Source: Geobacillus thermodenitrificans subsp. thermodenitrificans DSM 465 (lineage in GTDB: Bacteria > Bacillota > Bacilli > Bacillales > Anoxybacillaceae). Taken from it: DNA of 64,000 bases. The stretch spans positions 1 to 64,000 of the forward strand of contig NZ_AYKT01000016.1 of the NCBI RefSeq assembly GCF_000496575.1, in the 5' to 3' direction. A program made the position numbers and the translations under genes. This document shows positions 33,195 to 41,831 of this stretch, piece by piece. The notes under the pieces are model-generated. The model searched no databases, was not told where the DNA came from, and saw only the letters and a list, made by a program, of their open reading frames with translations. Positions within the stretch are counted from its first letter, which is position 1; every line of letters starts with the position of its first letter.

Positions 33195-33505
33195 TCAACG
33201 CATGAGTTATACGGTAAGTTAGTAATTAAATGTATGTTGAGAACATTGCCCCATATAACACAATTAGTCCCAACTTCAATGGAATGGATAATAGGAGCCC
33301 CATATTCGTGAATTTGCTCTCCAACAATCATTTCCCTTTTTTCAATTTTTTCTTCGTTTCCTCATACCTCTCCATATTAAATATTACATTCACTACGTCG
33401 AATATACTCGCCAATCGGTATATCAAAGCGTTTAATCAGGTCGTCCCGTTCGATAAAATATGGGGTATATTCCGCCATATGTTCACTAGATTCTGTGACA
33501 AAATA
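33195..33505 (-). pseudogene. GH4 glycosidase fragment (alpha-galactosidase-like)
   Basis: On the minus strand VTESSEHMAEYTPYFIERDD LIKRF (about 33500-33420) is followed in shifted frames by MERYEETKKKLKKG and HEYGAPIIHSIEVGTNCVIW GNVLN...ITNLP. These match the C-terminal half of NAD-dependent GH4 enzymes such as alpha-galactosidase MelA. At least two frameshifts are present and both ends are missing. It borders the defence island and is fused to the trpB fragment. Confidence 0.8.
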
Positions 33506-33526
33506 ATTCAATCGACACATCTGTTA

Positions 33527-34306
33527 TTAGTAATTCACAAAATGCACTTTATCGCTATCTAGCTTATACCCAAAGTATTTCAACAAATACTTCTCTACCA
33601 TTTCCTTGACTTCTTCCTCCGTGAGCATATCTAAAATCATTGCCCCGCCAACGATATTTAGGTATTTATTCGCCTGAACAAAATGATCTCGCTTAATTTC
33701 AATACCATTTTCCTCAAATCCGACGAGGCATTTCAGAATCCCTTTTGTAATCGTACGGTTGGAAGTAAAGTTGCTGGAAAAGAATATAACGCTTCTTGCC
33801 GAAAAATCTTTGCTGCAAAAGAAGTTCGTTAACCAATAAGGATCTTGTTTGTTCGATTCATCATATGTCATATAGCCAACCCACCAAAGCCGAGCCAAAA
33901 TGTGCACAAATAATGATCGCTTATTTCCATTTTTAAAAAACAGGGCGGTATTTATGCGTTTGTCGTTTTTGCTTTCCAGATCTTTCTTTAACCGATAAAA
34001 AGCAAATTCCCTCAGTTGCAAATGGGCGAGTCCAGCCCAGAGCTTCTCTTGCGTCGCCTGATTTACCGTCAAGTGTTTTAGCGCTTCATAAATCACCTTG
34101 ACGTTTTCCTTATCGCTAATGGCATAGTCCGTTTCCATATTTAACACAGGCACTTCAAACTGGATGTTGGATTCGAGTACCTTTCCCTCTTCTTTGAAGT
34201 AGTTGTCAAACCATTCATGATCTTCATTGTAGTAATGTTCCTTATATGAATCGTAATTACCCCTTAAATCCATTAATGCCTCATCTGAGATGAATTTTAA
34301 CCTCAA
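33527..34306 (-). CDS. DUF6339-like protein, third gene of GHKL operon
   Basis: A 259-residue soluble protein. It starts MRLKFISDEALMDLRGNYDS and contains LWAGLAHLQLREFAFYRLKK, a run of aromatic residues around LARLWWVGYMTY, and FFSSNFTSNRTITKGILKCL. It resembles proteins annotated as DUF6339, which I recall next to DNA methylases, Vsr, Z1-helicase and GHKL ATPase genes in predicted defence operons. The gene begins 1 bp after the upstream stop, so it is cotranscribed and probably coupled. No nuclease motif is obvious. Function unknown. Confidence 0.75.
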   Translation of the reverse strand: MRLKFISDEALMDLRGNYDSYKEHYYNEDHEWFDNYFKEEGKVLESNIQFEVPVLNMETDYAISDKENVKVIYEALKHLTVNQATQEKLWAGLAHLQLREFAFYRLKKDLESKNDKRINTALFFKNGNKRSLFVHILARLWWVGYMTYDESNKQDPYWLTNFFCSKDFSARSVIFFSSNFTSNRTITKGILKCLVGFEENGIEIKRDHFVQANKYLNIVGGAMILDMLTEEEVKEMVEKYLLKYFGYKLDSDKVHFVNY

Positions 34307-34307
34307 G

Positions 34308-35153
34308 TTAATCCTCCATTCTATGAACCTTTTCTATTTCTTCAAAACTTGCTTTGAGGGGCTTTCGCAAAATGAGCTGTGCCGCTTTTAGCGGGGATAA
34401 CACGTCGGTCCCTACGTCTTCTAATCGATAATTATTTTCTTGAAAAATTTTATCCAGCACCTGATACCACGTATATTCCTCTAAATCAGCATTCGCTTCG
34501 CTAATTTTAGAAAAAACATAGACTAGAGCCGGAACAATTACGGCCGCTAATATCGTATTTTTCAGAGGAGAATGGGCACTCATGGCATATTGGTGGTACT
34601 CGTACTCCGGTAAATAAATCGTAATATTATTCGAATAAATATCAACATCCATATAATCATTTTTAAGAGATTTGGTGACCGTCACAATAGAAGGCAAATT
34701 CAAAAATTCAGTATAATCATCAATGAGTGTTGTTTCGATAGCCTCTCCGATCGCAAGTATATTTCCTTTTTCAAATGTCAGCGGAATGCCTTTATACCAA
34801 TCACTTAAATATTCATTCTTATAACTGTGAATCGTTTCTTTGGCAACAACAAACGAATGCAGTACAATCTTTCCCCTTAATTGATGGGTCGCAATTGAGA
34901 TTTCCAGATGTTCCTGATACGTTTCGAACATCTGCCGATAGCATGTTTGCGAACATTCAACGTGAATCAAGTATGCACAAGAATGGTTCTCTATCAGCCT
35001 TTTCATTTCTGGATTATCCAAATAAAACTGCGCCTCAATTTTTACTTCACCGAATTCTTCTTTGACATCTATTTTTGTGGAGAAACTCGTCTTTTGGTAA
35101 TCATCGTTATTCATATATAATACCGGATATGGATAGGAGGTACTAATTTTCAT
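34308..35153 (-). CDS. conserved protein of unknown family, second gene of GHKL operon
   Basis: A 281-residue soluble protein. Start at the ATG at 35153 (MKISTSYPYPVLYMNNDDYQ) with GGAGGTGG upstream, inside the last codons of the GHKL gene (11 bp overlap). It contains alternating beta-type sequence in the first two thirds, and a helical C-terminus with YTWYQVLDKIFQENNYRLED and SPLKAAQLILRKPLKASFEE. No catalytic motif is recognised. Strict coupling to the ATPase suggests a subunit of the same complex. Confidence 0.75.
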   Translation of the reverse strand: MKISTSYPYPVLYMNNDDYQKTSFSTKIDVKEEFGEVKIEAQFYLDNPEMKRLIENHSCAYLIHVECSQTCYRQMFETYQEHLEISIATHQLRGKIVLHSFVVAKETIHSYKNEYLSDWYKGIPLTFEKGNILAIGEAIETTLIDDYTEFLNLPSIVTVTKSLKNDYMDVDIYSNNITIYLPEYEYHQYAMSAHSPLKNTILAAVIVPALVYVFSKISEANADLEEYTWYQVLDKIFQENNYRLEDVGTDVLSPLKAAQLILRKPLKASFEEIEKVHRMED

Positions 35154-37089
35154 ATAGTTCCACCTCCATGACACAATAATTTGGATATTCGATTTCCACA
35201 TTAATAATAAAAGGCTTTTTAGCCGGAATTGAGTGAAGGTCAATTTTATTGTCATCGTATTTTTCCACTGTCACATTTGGATCGTCGGTCGTGGCGTTTT
35301 GAATCGGCAAATCAAAATCATTCTGTTCTCCAATCACTTTAAAGATGAGTCGGCCTTTTTCAACCGCTTTTTTCGCCGTAATGATAAAACGATATTTTCC
35401 TCCTTCTTTATCAATGCAAACATACTTCTGTGTAATTTGAACCGGTTTACTATTCGGTTTCTGCTTCCTTTGTCTATCCAAGTTGCCAGTCATACCTTTA
35501 TCCAATTGATTTTGACCGCCAAAATGTTGAATTCCGCCTCCATTGCTTCCCCCGCCACTATGCTTTCCTGATCCATTTCCTCCTTCATTTCCGGTTGGGG
35601 TAATTCCGTATTCTCCAGCTAATTGAGCCTCAATATCTTCGATAGAGATACCTTTTTGCCTTGTAGCTTTCTTATTTGCACTCTCTTCCTTGATTTCTTT
35701 TTTCAAAATCTGTTTAATGCTTGAATGGAGAGATTCGGTTTTATTGACCCCCCGCATGTTGACAAGCTTTTTGTTAGGAAGAAAGTCGCTTAAGCCGATC
35801 GCATCCATGCTGTCTGTAATTTTTTCTTGAAAATATTCTTTTACTGCACTCCTAATAAAAGACTTTAAATCCCCATAGACCTTTTTCGCTAATTTAGGAT
35901 CTTTTTCATAACGCTCAGGTGACCATTCATTATGAGCGGGATTTTCCATTTGCTTAAAAATCGCATTCATATTTTTTCCTGTAATCATCAATATTCCAGT
36001 AAAAGAAATACTACCGCTAATATTTTTTTGTTCAAAAAGACGCATACCAGTCGTCCGCGTCATCAGTACGCGTCTATTTAAATCTTCACCGTTCATCAAA
36101 TATAACGTGGCTTCCCCTTCAGCAAAAGAAATTCCCTGCTTGTACTTTTGGGCTGGATAGGCGACTTTAATCGTTTGATCGGAAGTAAGTAGATGGAAGT
36201 AATGCTTTAAATGTCGATTTTCTTCGGTATCCTCTAAATCGCCAATTAATTGTGCAATATTCTTGTCACTAATTTCAAAATCATTAATTCGAACCACCAA
36301 TTTTTTCTTATAAATTGTGATAAAGAAGTTATGCAACACCGACTTAATGATTTCTTGTTCCCAATCCCCATTAGGTTCAAATGCCGTTACATATATATCC
36401 GTTCCCGTATCTTTTCTGATAAAACCAGGCTCTAAAAATAATTGCTGAGGAATTGCATTGGAATTTTCGTTATATGTGTAATAGCCATTCCCTAAAGTGA
36501 TCTCGTTTAGATTCTTTTTGAAAGACATGATATTGGCTACGCCGACAAATGATTCATAGCCCGTGATATCAAGAGAAGAATAAAATAACGTCCGCAATTT
36601 AGAATTCAAAAAAGGAGCTGATTTTCCAATGCCAAAACTCCCCCCAGAACTTTCATCCTTATTTGATGATCCTGCTTCCTTTACTAATGAACTCCAAGGA
36701 GATCCTAGTTCCCCTTCTTTCGCTCCTTCAAGCCCTTTTGTATTAAAATCACTGATTCGTAAAATTTGTATAGTAGGTCGTTGAACGATTTGTAATGCAT
36801 TTTCCAAAAAATACTCGCACTGTTGATTTTTTCCCTTCCATGTTTGTTGGCATTTTAGAAACACGTCTTTTAACTCATCAATGCCAGGTACTTTATTCGT
36901 ATCTATGATAAAACTACTGAACTCCACAATAACAGGTTTTGTTTCATTTTTTACGGCATCTAAGGAATTTTGACAGATTTCCCTCGTTAATGATTCCAGA
37001 GAGTTGCCTCTAAAAGTTTCCAAACCGGCATGATTAATGGAATGAATTAATCCGCCCGTTGTTGCAGGAAAATGCCAAAATGTATCCAT
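35143..37089 (-). CDS. GHKL-type ATPase, first gene of putative defence operon
   Basis: A 648-residue protein. ATG at 37089 (MDTFWHFPATTGG) has GGAGG upstream. The GHKL (HSP90/MutL/MORC) ATPase motifs are REICQNSLDA (N box, about 36-45, Asn41), ILRISDFNTKGL (about 110-121, Asp114), and GGSFGIGKSAP (about 149-159). After a transducer-like middle region comes a long charged segment, a Gly/Asn/Ser/Gln-rich linker (about 500-550), and a C-terminal beta-rich domain from about 565. Homologues in predicted restriction-like systems act as ATP-driven clamps. Here it heads a tightly coupled three-gene operon without methylase, helicase or recognisable nuclease. Confidence 0.85.
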   Translation of the reverse strand: MDTFWHFPATTGGLIHSINHAGLETFRGNSLESLTREICQNSLDAVKNETKPVIVEFSSFIIDTNKVPGIDELKDVFLKCQQTWKGKNQQCEYFLENALQIVQRPTIQILRISDFNTKGLEGAKEGELGSPWSSLVKEAGSSNKDESSGGSFGIGKSAPFLNSKLRTLFYSSLDITGYESFVGVANIMSFKKNLNEITLGNGYYTYNENSNAIPQQLFLEPGFIRKDTGTDIYVTAFEPNGDWEQEIIKSVLHNFFITIYKKKLVVRINDFEISDKNIAQLIGDLEDTEENRHLKHYFHLLTSDQTIKVAYPAQKYKQGISFAEGEATLYLMNGEDLNRRVLMTRTTGMRLFEQKNISGSISFTGILMITGKNMNAIFKQMENPAHNEWSPERYEKDPKLAKKVYGDLKSFIRSAVKEYFQEKITDSMDAIGLSDFLPNKKLVNMRGVNKTESLHSSIKQILKKEIKEESANKKATRQKGISIEDIEAQLAGEYGITPTGNEGGNGSGKHSGGGSNGGGIQHFGGQNQLDKGMTGNLDRQRKQKPNSKPVQITQKYVCIDKEGGKYRFIITAKKAVEKGRLIFKVIGEQNDFDLPIQNATTDDPNVTVEKYDDNKIDLHSIPAKKPFIINVEIEYPNYCVMEVELYEN

Positions 37090-37238
37090 GTGTATCCTCC
37101 AAAATCTATAGTAATTTTGCAAACTACTTAGAATTATCATTTTCCTTAATTATCTATTCGATGAAAGCTTGTGAGTATCTAAAACATTCTCTCCAAACAC
37201 TCCCATCTTCGATTAGGAAGGGTGGCATTTCCAGTAAA

Positions 37239-39686
37239 TCATCTCACCTTTTTCTCAAAATACACATGCAACCGATACTCGCAAATTTCTTTCGTCCAAT
37301 TGTACAAGATTTCTTCATGCTCGTGCGCGATAGAAAATTGGAGTGCAAACACATTGTTTTCAAAGGAGATCAGCCCCCTTGAACTGCCGCTCCATTTTGT
37401 CATCGGCATACGGGCAATCAATTTGCTCACCTTTTCTTGGTCGTACTCCCAAAGACGTTTTGTTTCCCCATCGGAGAAATCGATGCGCTTTCGATATTCT
37501 TTTTCCGTTAGATACCGATGAAAAAACGGCGCCGCTTGTTGTGGAGTAATTGGTTCATGCCAGCCCGACGGTCCGCGCTCAAGCATGGCTTTTAAGACAA
37601 CCATTTTATAACTTTTCGACATTACTGTGCGCTCAACCTCGATAAGCCACCGCTCATGCTTGAGGAACACTTCCTTCTCTAAGTCCGACAGCTCCCCCGT
37701 CCAATATAAAAAGCCGACATAAGAATCGAACTCTTGTCTGTACTCCGCCGCTTCACTTCGGCCATGGAGATGCAATTCCAAATACGTCGGCCGTCTGCCC
37801 AACTCCTGCTTGAGCTGCCTGTAATCGGCAAGCAGCCGCTCTTTACGCGGCTGGCGCTTTTTCCGCATCTCCTCGAGAAGATGAATGGTTTGTATATCAA
37901 GATGTAGCTCGCATGTTTCCGGAACCGTTGGCATAACGGATTCCCGCACCTTTTTCTTCGTCTCGCCTCGCTGCGTATCAAACAGGCTCAGTTTGACATC
38001 CGCATTGCGATAGTTTCCAATTAAATCAATAATGACACAATAATCCTTGCCCTCATACAACCGCAATCCACGCCCGACTTGCTGGGTAAAAACGGTCAGC
38101 GATTCCGTCGGCCGTACGAATAAAAGTGTATCGACAGAGGGAATATCGACCCCTTCGTTGAACAAGTCAACGGTGAAAATGGCGTCCAGTTCACATTGTT
38201 CCAACATGGCAATGGCCTGTTGGCGCGGGATGGTCGTTTGCTTCGAGTGAAGGCTGACGGTCCGGTAGCCACGGCGGCGGAAATATTCGCACAAGAAATC
38301 GGCTTGCCGAATGGAGGAGCAAAAGACGAGTGTTCTCGTTTTCTTATACTGCTCCCATGCTCGCAAAATGTTTTCCGCCATCTCCTCGCGAAGCTGCACT
38401 TGAAGCAATTCTTCCTCATCATAGCGGCTGCCGAGCCATTTGATTTGCGAATAATCCGTGTCATCGTATACACCATAATAGTGAAACGGCGCAAGCCAAC
38501 CACGTTGCACCGCTTCAATAAAATCAATACGGTAGGCAACGTTCCCATCGCAAATCGCGTACACGTCTTTATTGTCGTTCCGGTCTGGAGTTGCAGTGAT
38601 GCCAAGCAAAAACTCCGGCCGGAAATAGAGAAGGACGCGCTCATATGAGCGAGCCGCCGCATGGTGGAACTCATCCACAACGATCAAGTCAAATGAGTCA
38701 GGACGAAACGAAAACAAATGTTTTTTCATACTCAGCGTAAAGATCGAGGCAAACACCATATCCGCATTTCCATCTTTTTGATGGCCGTCGTATATACCTG
38801 CCGTTCGATCCGGGATCACACATTCGAACGACTGTTTTGCCTGACGAAGAATCTCCTCGCGGTGGGCGATAAACAGCACTCGCGAAAAACGGCGCGCGAA
38901 GAAGGCGGCCAAATACGTTTTCCCAAGTCCGGTCGCCATGACAACCATCGCTTTATCGTATCCTTCTTCATAGGCAGCTTCCAACCGCTCCAATGCCTCC
39001 ACCTGGGCAAAGCGCGGCCGGATCGTTCCATAGGGCGCCGTCGTTTCATGGACAACATCGGCCTTGTCCGTCGTCTCTCCTTCTTGCTTCTTTTCCGTTT
39101 CCGACGGAAGCATTAACTCGATTTCCTCAGTCTCACCCCATGTACGAGATAAGTTGGGATGGCGTCGGTGATTGTCTTCGTACCGTTTTTCATAGTCAAC
39201 GATCGTTTCGGCATTGACTGGCACCGTTTCTGGAGCATAAAACAGCTTTAAAAACCGCTCCATCGCTTCGGCAAATACATCTTCATCAATCCTTTTATCC
39301 AGCCCTAGATTCCACTCGATGCCGTCTGTGAGCGCCGAGCGGGATAAATTAGAAGACCCGATAATAAAGTAGCCTTGTTCGCTATCCTCAAACAAGTAGG
39401 CCTTTGGATGAAACGAAATCCCGTCGCTTCTAAACAGACGCACTTCGATATCGGGATGAATTGAAATCAGTTCACGCAGCGCTTCTGGCTGAGTAACAAA
39501 CAAATAATCACCAGCACAAATTTTGATGTCTGCTCCCCGCTCTGCCGCTATCCACAAACTGTCCTTTAATAGGTGAACTCCAGATTTCATAACAAACGAT
39601 GTCAGTATGTATATTGTTGACGAGCGGCTCATCTGTTCCTGCAGCTTGTCAATGAGCCGCCGTGAAATCAACTCGACTTTACTCAT
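37239..39686 (-). CDS. phospholipase D-domain SF2 helicase
   Basis: An 815-residue protein, start at the ATG at 39686 (MSKVELISRRLIDKL) within the end of the upstream gene. Residues 1-150 are a PLD-family nuclease-like domain with the HxK motif (His93, Lys95) and the distal GSSN (about 110-113). Residues 220-560 are an SF2 helicase: Walker A MATGLGKT (Lys256), DEFH (338-341), ITATPDRND, and motif VI QQVGRGLRL. The C-terminal 250 residues are unassigned. Such PLD-helicases are typical of restriction-like and defence loci. It is coupled to a MazG-like pyrophosphohydrolase gene. Confidence 0.9.
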   Translation of the reverse strand: MSKVELISRRLIDKLQEQMSRSSTIYILTSFVMKSGVHLLKDSLWIAAERGADIKICAGDYLFVTQPEALRELISIHPDIEVRLFRSDGISFHPKAYLFEDSEQGYFIIGSSNLSRSALTDGIEWNLGLDKRIDEDVFAEAMERFLKLFYAPETVPVNAETIVDYEKRYEDNHRRHPNLSRTWGETEEIELMLPSETEKKQEGETTDKADVVHETTAPYGTIRPRFAQVEALERLEAAYEEGYDKAMVVMATGLGKTYLAAFFARRFSRVLFIAHREEILRQAKQSFECVIPDRTAGIYDGHQKDGNADMVFASIFTLSMKKHLFSFRPDSFDLIVVDEFHHAAARSYERVLLYFRPEFLLGITATPDRNDNKDVYAICDGNVAYRIDFIEAVQRGWLAPFHYYGVYDDTDYSQIKWLGSRYDEEELLQVQLREEMAENILRAWEQYKKTRTLVFCSSIRQADFLCEYFRRRGYRTVSLHSKQTTIPRQQAIAMLEQCELDAIFTVDLFNEGVDIPSVDTLLFVRPTESLTVFTQQVGRGLRLYEGKDYCVIIDLIGNYRNADVKLSLFDTQRGETKKKVRESVMPTVPETCELHLDIQTIHLLEEMRKKRQPRKERLLADYRQLKQELGRRPTYLELHLHGRSEAAEYRQEFDSYVGFLYWTGELSDLEKEVFLKHERWLIEVERTVMSKSYKMVVLKAMLERGPSGWHEPITPQQAAPFFHRYLTEKEYRKRIDFSDGETKRLWEYDQEKVSKLIARMPMTKWSGSSRGLISFENNVFALQFSIAHEHEEILYNWTKEICEYRLHVYFEKKVR

Positions 39687-40011
39687 CACGAACCTCAACT
39701 AAAAAAATTTTTTCCCGGAATCCACCGCGTTCTTCTGCTTTTTTCACCCGTATTTGTTCGACTTGTTCGATCGAAGCGCCATGACATGCGGCTAAGGCAT
39801 GAACGATTTCCAACACATCCGCAAGCTCTTCGATGGCAGCCTCGTCGGTCATTGCCTGGACGTACTCCTCAAGCTCTTCAAACGCTTTCTTCTGCAGTTC
39901 TTTCTTATATTCTTCCTCGTTGAGTATGCGAGTAGTGAACGTTTTTCCTGCTTGTTCGATAATAGCTGGGATGCGGTCGCGAACGAGTTTGTTGTATACC
40001 GGCATGTCCAT
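39679..40011 (-). CDS. MazG-like nucleotide pyrophosphohydrolase
   Basis: A 110-residue all-alpha protein of the phosphoribosyl-ATP pyrophosphohydrolase-like/MazG superfamily. The N-terminal YNKLVRDRIPAIIEQAGK is highly characteristic, and the metal site is EELEEYVQAM...EELADVLEIVHAL (EExxE-x-ExxD pattern). It would hydrolyse NTPs or nucleotide alarmones to the monophosphate. Its stop overlaps the start of the PLD-helicase gene by 8 bp, so the two function together in all likelihood. Confidence 0.9.
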   Translation of the reverse strand: MDMPVYNKLVRDRIPAIIEQAGKTFTTRILNEEEYKKELQKKAFEELEEYVQAMTDEAAIEELADVLEIVHALAACHGASIEQVEQIRVKKAEERGGFREKIFLVEVRDE

Positions 40012-40215
40012 TCCTCCATTTCCGAAACTATATTACTATTTTACAAAATTTCACCTTTTTTTCATAGGAAAGAACGCACAAAAAACCTGTCATTTCTAAA
40101 ACCTATTTACCTGTTGTAAAACAAAAATGTCACATACTCTCCTCTTTCATCCTGCTGGGGTTATCATAGAACAGGCGATTCTTAGGTTGGTTGCTACTGT
40201 TTATCTTCCGGTTTC

Positions 40216-40524
40216 TTTGACCAAGAGAAGGATGATTTTTGTTTTTACTGAATATGTATACGTCTAATTTGATTGGCCTAATTATCAGTGGAAATGCTTG
40301 CATATCCGGTGCAGCCATTTCCTCATTATATGAACGATAGCATGATCTTTGGATATTTGCTTTATCTTGTTATTAGTGTGTATGTTTTACGGAACATCGC
40401 TTCCTTCGGACTGGGCAGTGCACCGTCCATATTAAGTACGATGACAGCGATGGAAATCCTATTTGAACGGTGCGCTGACTTGATCGAATACTATACGTGG
40501 AAATGGGAATATCCATTCGGGTGA
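40216..40524 (+). pseudogene. CBO0543-family membrane protein fossil
   Basis: The fragment VEMLAYPVQPFPHYM...SILSTMTAMEILFERCADLI EYYTW aligns with the middle of the intact protein encoded at 41293-41760 (VENKLLEYPVRFLDQYF... GVEVLYEKYTNLIEYHRWTW). Upstream pieces (KRRMIFVFTEYVY, SNLIGLIIS) are in other frames, and the C-terminus stops early after WKWEYPFG. It is a decayed paralogue. Confidence 0.75.
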
Positions 40525-40593
40525 ACTGGCATGTCTATTTCTCCTAGTTGGCGCTATACATATAGTATAGTTGTCCAAAAGGAGGAGAGCAGG

Positions 40594-40926
40594 ATGGTGC
40601 TGTTTGACGTGGAACACCGGTTGTATTATGAAGCGATCAATTCGGCGCGGCCGAAAATGGCGCCGGTTCGCCAAGACCGGGCGTGGGGATATGTATGGAA
40701 AACCGTAAACGGTGAGCCGGTGAAGTTTTGGATCGATTTTCATCGCGGACGGTATATGTACTTTGAATACGGGCGAAAGTGGTATCGGGTGGCGTATTTG
40801 CAGGCGAACGAACAGAAGTCGGGAAGGGATGTGCTAAATGGAGCGATGATTGATTTGACCAGCGATGGTCACCGTCTTCTCTTCATGAAAGGGCGCATCC
40901 GCCACCAATCGGCGCGCGCGGTGTAA
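40594..40926 (+). CDS. small conserved hypothetical protein
   Basis: A 110-residue soluble protein. ATG at 40594 (MVLFDVEHRLYYEAINSA) is preceded by AAAGGAGGAG. It is Arg/Tyr/Trp-rich (YVWKTVNGEPVKFWIDFHRG RYMYFEYGRKWYR) and probably a compact beta fold. No known domain. It has its own terminator at 41096. Function unknown. Confidence 0.75.
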   Translation: MVLFDVEHRLYYEAINSARPKMAPVRQDRAWGYVWKTVNGEPVKFWIDFHRGRYMYFEYGRKWYRVAYLQANEQKSGRDVLNGAMIDLTSDGHRLLFMKGRIRHQSARAV

Positions 40927-41292
40927 GATGCGGCGCTAGCACCGTGGATTGGGGTATGATGGCACCAAAGCTGCCAGCGAATCACTAGGTCCGCATTTTC
41001 TTCGCCCCCAATGGATAAGCATTATGCTTAGTCGTGAAAAATAATCATTTCCCCTTCGCACAACAGTTTGTTAGTATCGTAAGGTCACGGATCCCAAGAT
41101 TTCTCTATTTGAGAAATCTTATTTTTTATCCCCATTTCCTATTCAATCCCCAGCCTCTTGGGAACGTTGAGCAGCCTTTCCTTCAGCCACAAAGTCCCCG
41201 GACAAAAACTGCTTCGTGGACGATGCTTTTATACTAAGCCGTATCTGTCCATAATAACTAATAGCAAAGCCCTCATAGGAGATGACGAAATC
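40927..41292. other. intergenic with terminator
   Basis: Only the terminator at 41096 and a weak echo of the 24-nt repeat (40936-40947) are seen. The open frame over 41034-41237 has no ribosome binding site. Confidence 0.4.
41096..41128 (+). terminator. rho-independent terminator
   Basis: A perfect 10-bp stem AAGATTTCTC-TATTT-GAGAAATCTT followed by ATTTTTT. Confidence 0.85.
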
Positions 41293-41760
41293 ATGGATCA
41301 AATCCATTTGTGGTCGTTGCTCGTTATTGGTACCATTCTATTATTTTTCAGCCTGCGAACCCCGCCCATCAAGGACAAACTTTGCGTGTTCTTGTTAAAA
41401 GCGTATTTTTCCACGTTTTTCGGCGTGATTGTTGTAGAAAACAAACTCTTAGAGTACCCTGTCCGGTTTTTAGACCAATATTTTGAAGCAAGCATCCTGT
41501 TCGAATATTTCCTTTATCCGATCGTCTGTGTTTATTTTTATCAAACTTCGTATCACTCGCGCCTGCCTGGTATTATTGGCCAATGCTTATTGTACGCGGC
41601 CGCTTTGACAGGTGTTGAGGTGCTTTACGAAAAGTACACGAATTTGATTGAATACCATCGATGGACATGGATGTATTCGTTTATCACCATTTTTGTTCTG
41701 TCGTTTTCCGTTCGCATGTTGATGAAACTAATTCATAAGCGGGAACAATCGACCAGCTAG
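41293..41760 (+). CDS. CBO0543-family membrane protein
   Basis: A 155-residue protein with about five hydrophobic segments. ATG 41293 (MDQIHLWSLLVIG) follows AGGAG. Family features are LLEYPVRF (about 57-64), ASILFEYFLYPIVCVYFYQ, and GVEVLYEKYTNLIEYHRWTW M (about 117-137). These proteins are common in sporulating Firmicutes; their function is unknown. A decayed paralogue lies 770 bp upstream. A strong hairpin follows. Confidence 0.85.
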   Translation: MDQIHLWSLLVIGTILLFFSLRTPPIKDKLCVFLLKAYFSTFFGVIVVENKLLEYPVRFLDQYFEASILFEYFLYPIVCVYFYQTSYHSRLPGIIGQCLLYAAALTGVEVLYEKYTNLIEYHRWTWMYSFITIFVLSFSVRMLMKLIHKREQSTS

Positions 41761-41790
41761 TGGGTGCTGGACTTTTAAAGAAACAATATA

Positions 41791-41822
41791 GGCGGCAAAG
41801 AGGAGCTCCTCTCTTTGCCGCC
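41791..41822. terminator. hairpin between convergent genes
   Basis: GGCGGCAAAGAG (41791-41802) pairs with CTCTTTGCCGCC (41811-41822) and is followed by TTTGTTTT on the plus strand. Confidence 0.8.
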
Positions 41823-41831
41823 TTTGTTTTC

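Noticed and set aside
33527-40011. Assigning the island to a named defence system such as Zorya, DISARM, Hachiman or Thoeris
   Set aside because: The gene set lacks the defining components of each; only the GHKL and PLD-helicase descriptions are supported.
40936-40947. Third copy of the 24-nt repeat (CTAGCACCGTGG)
   Set aside because: Only about 10 bases of the core match and the upstream half is absent; probably chance.
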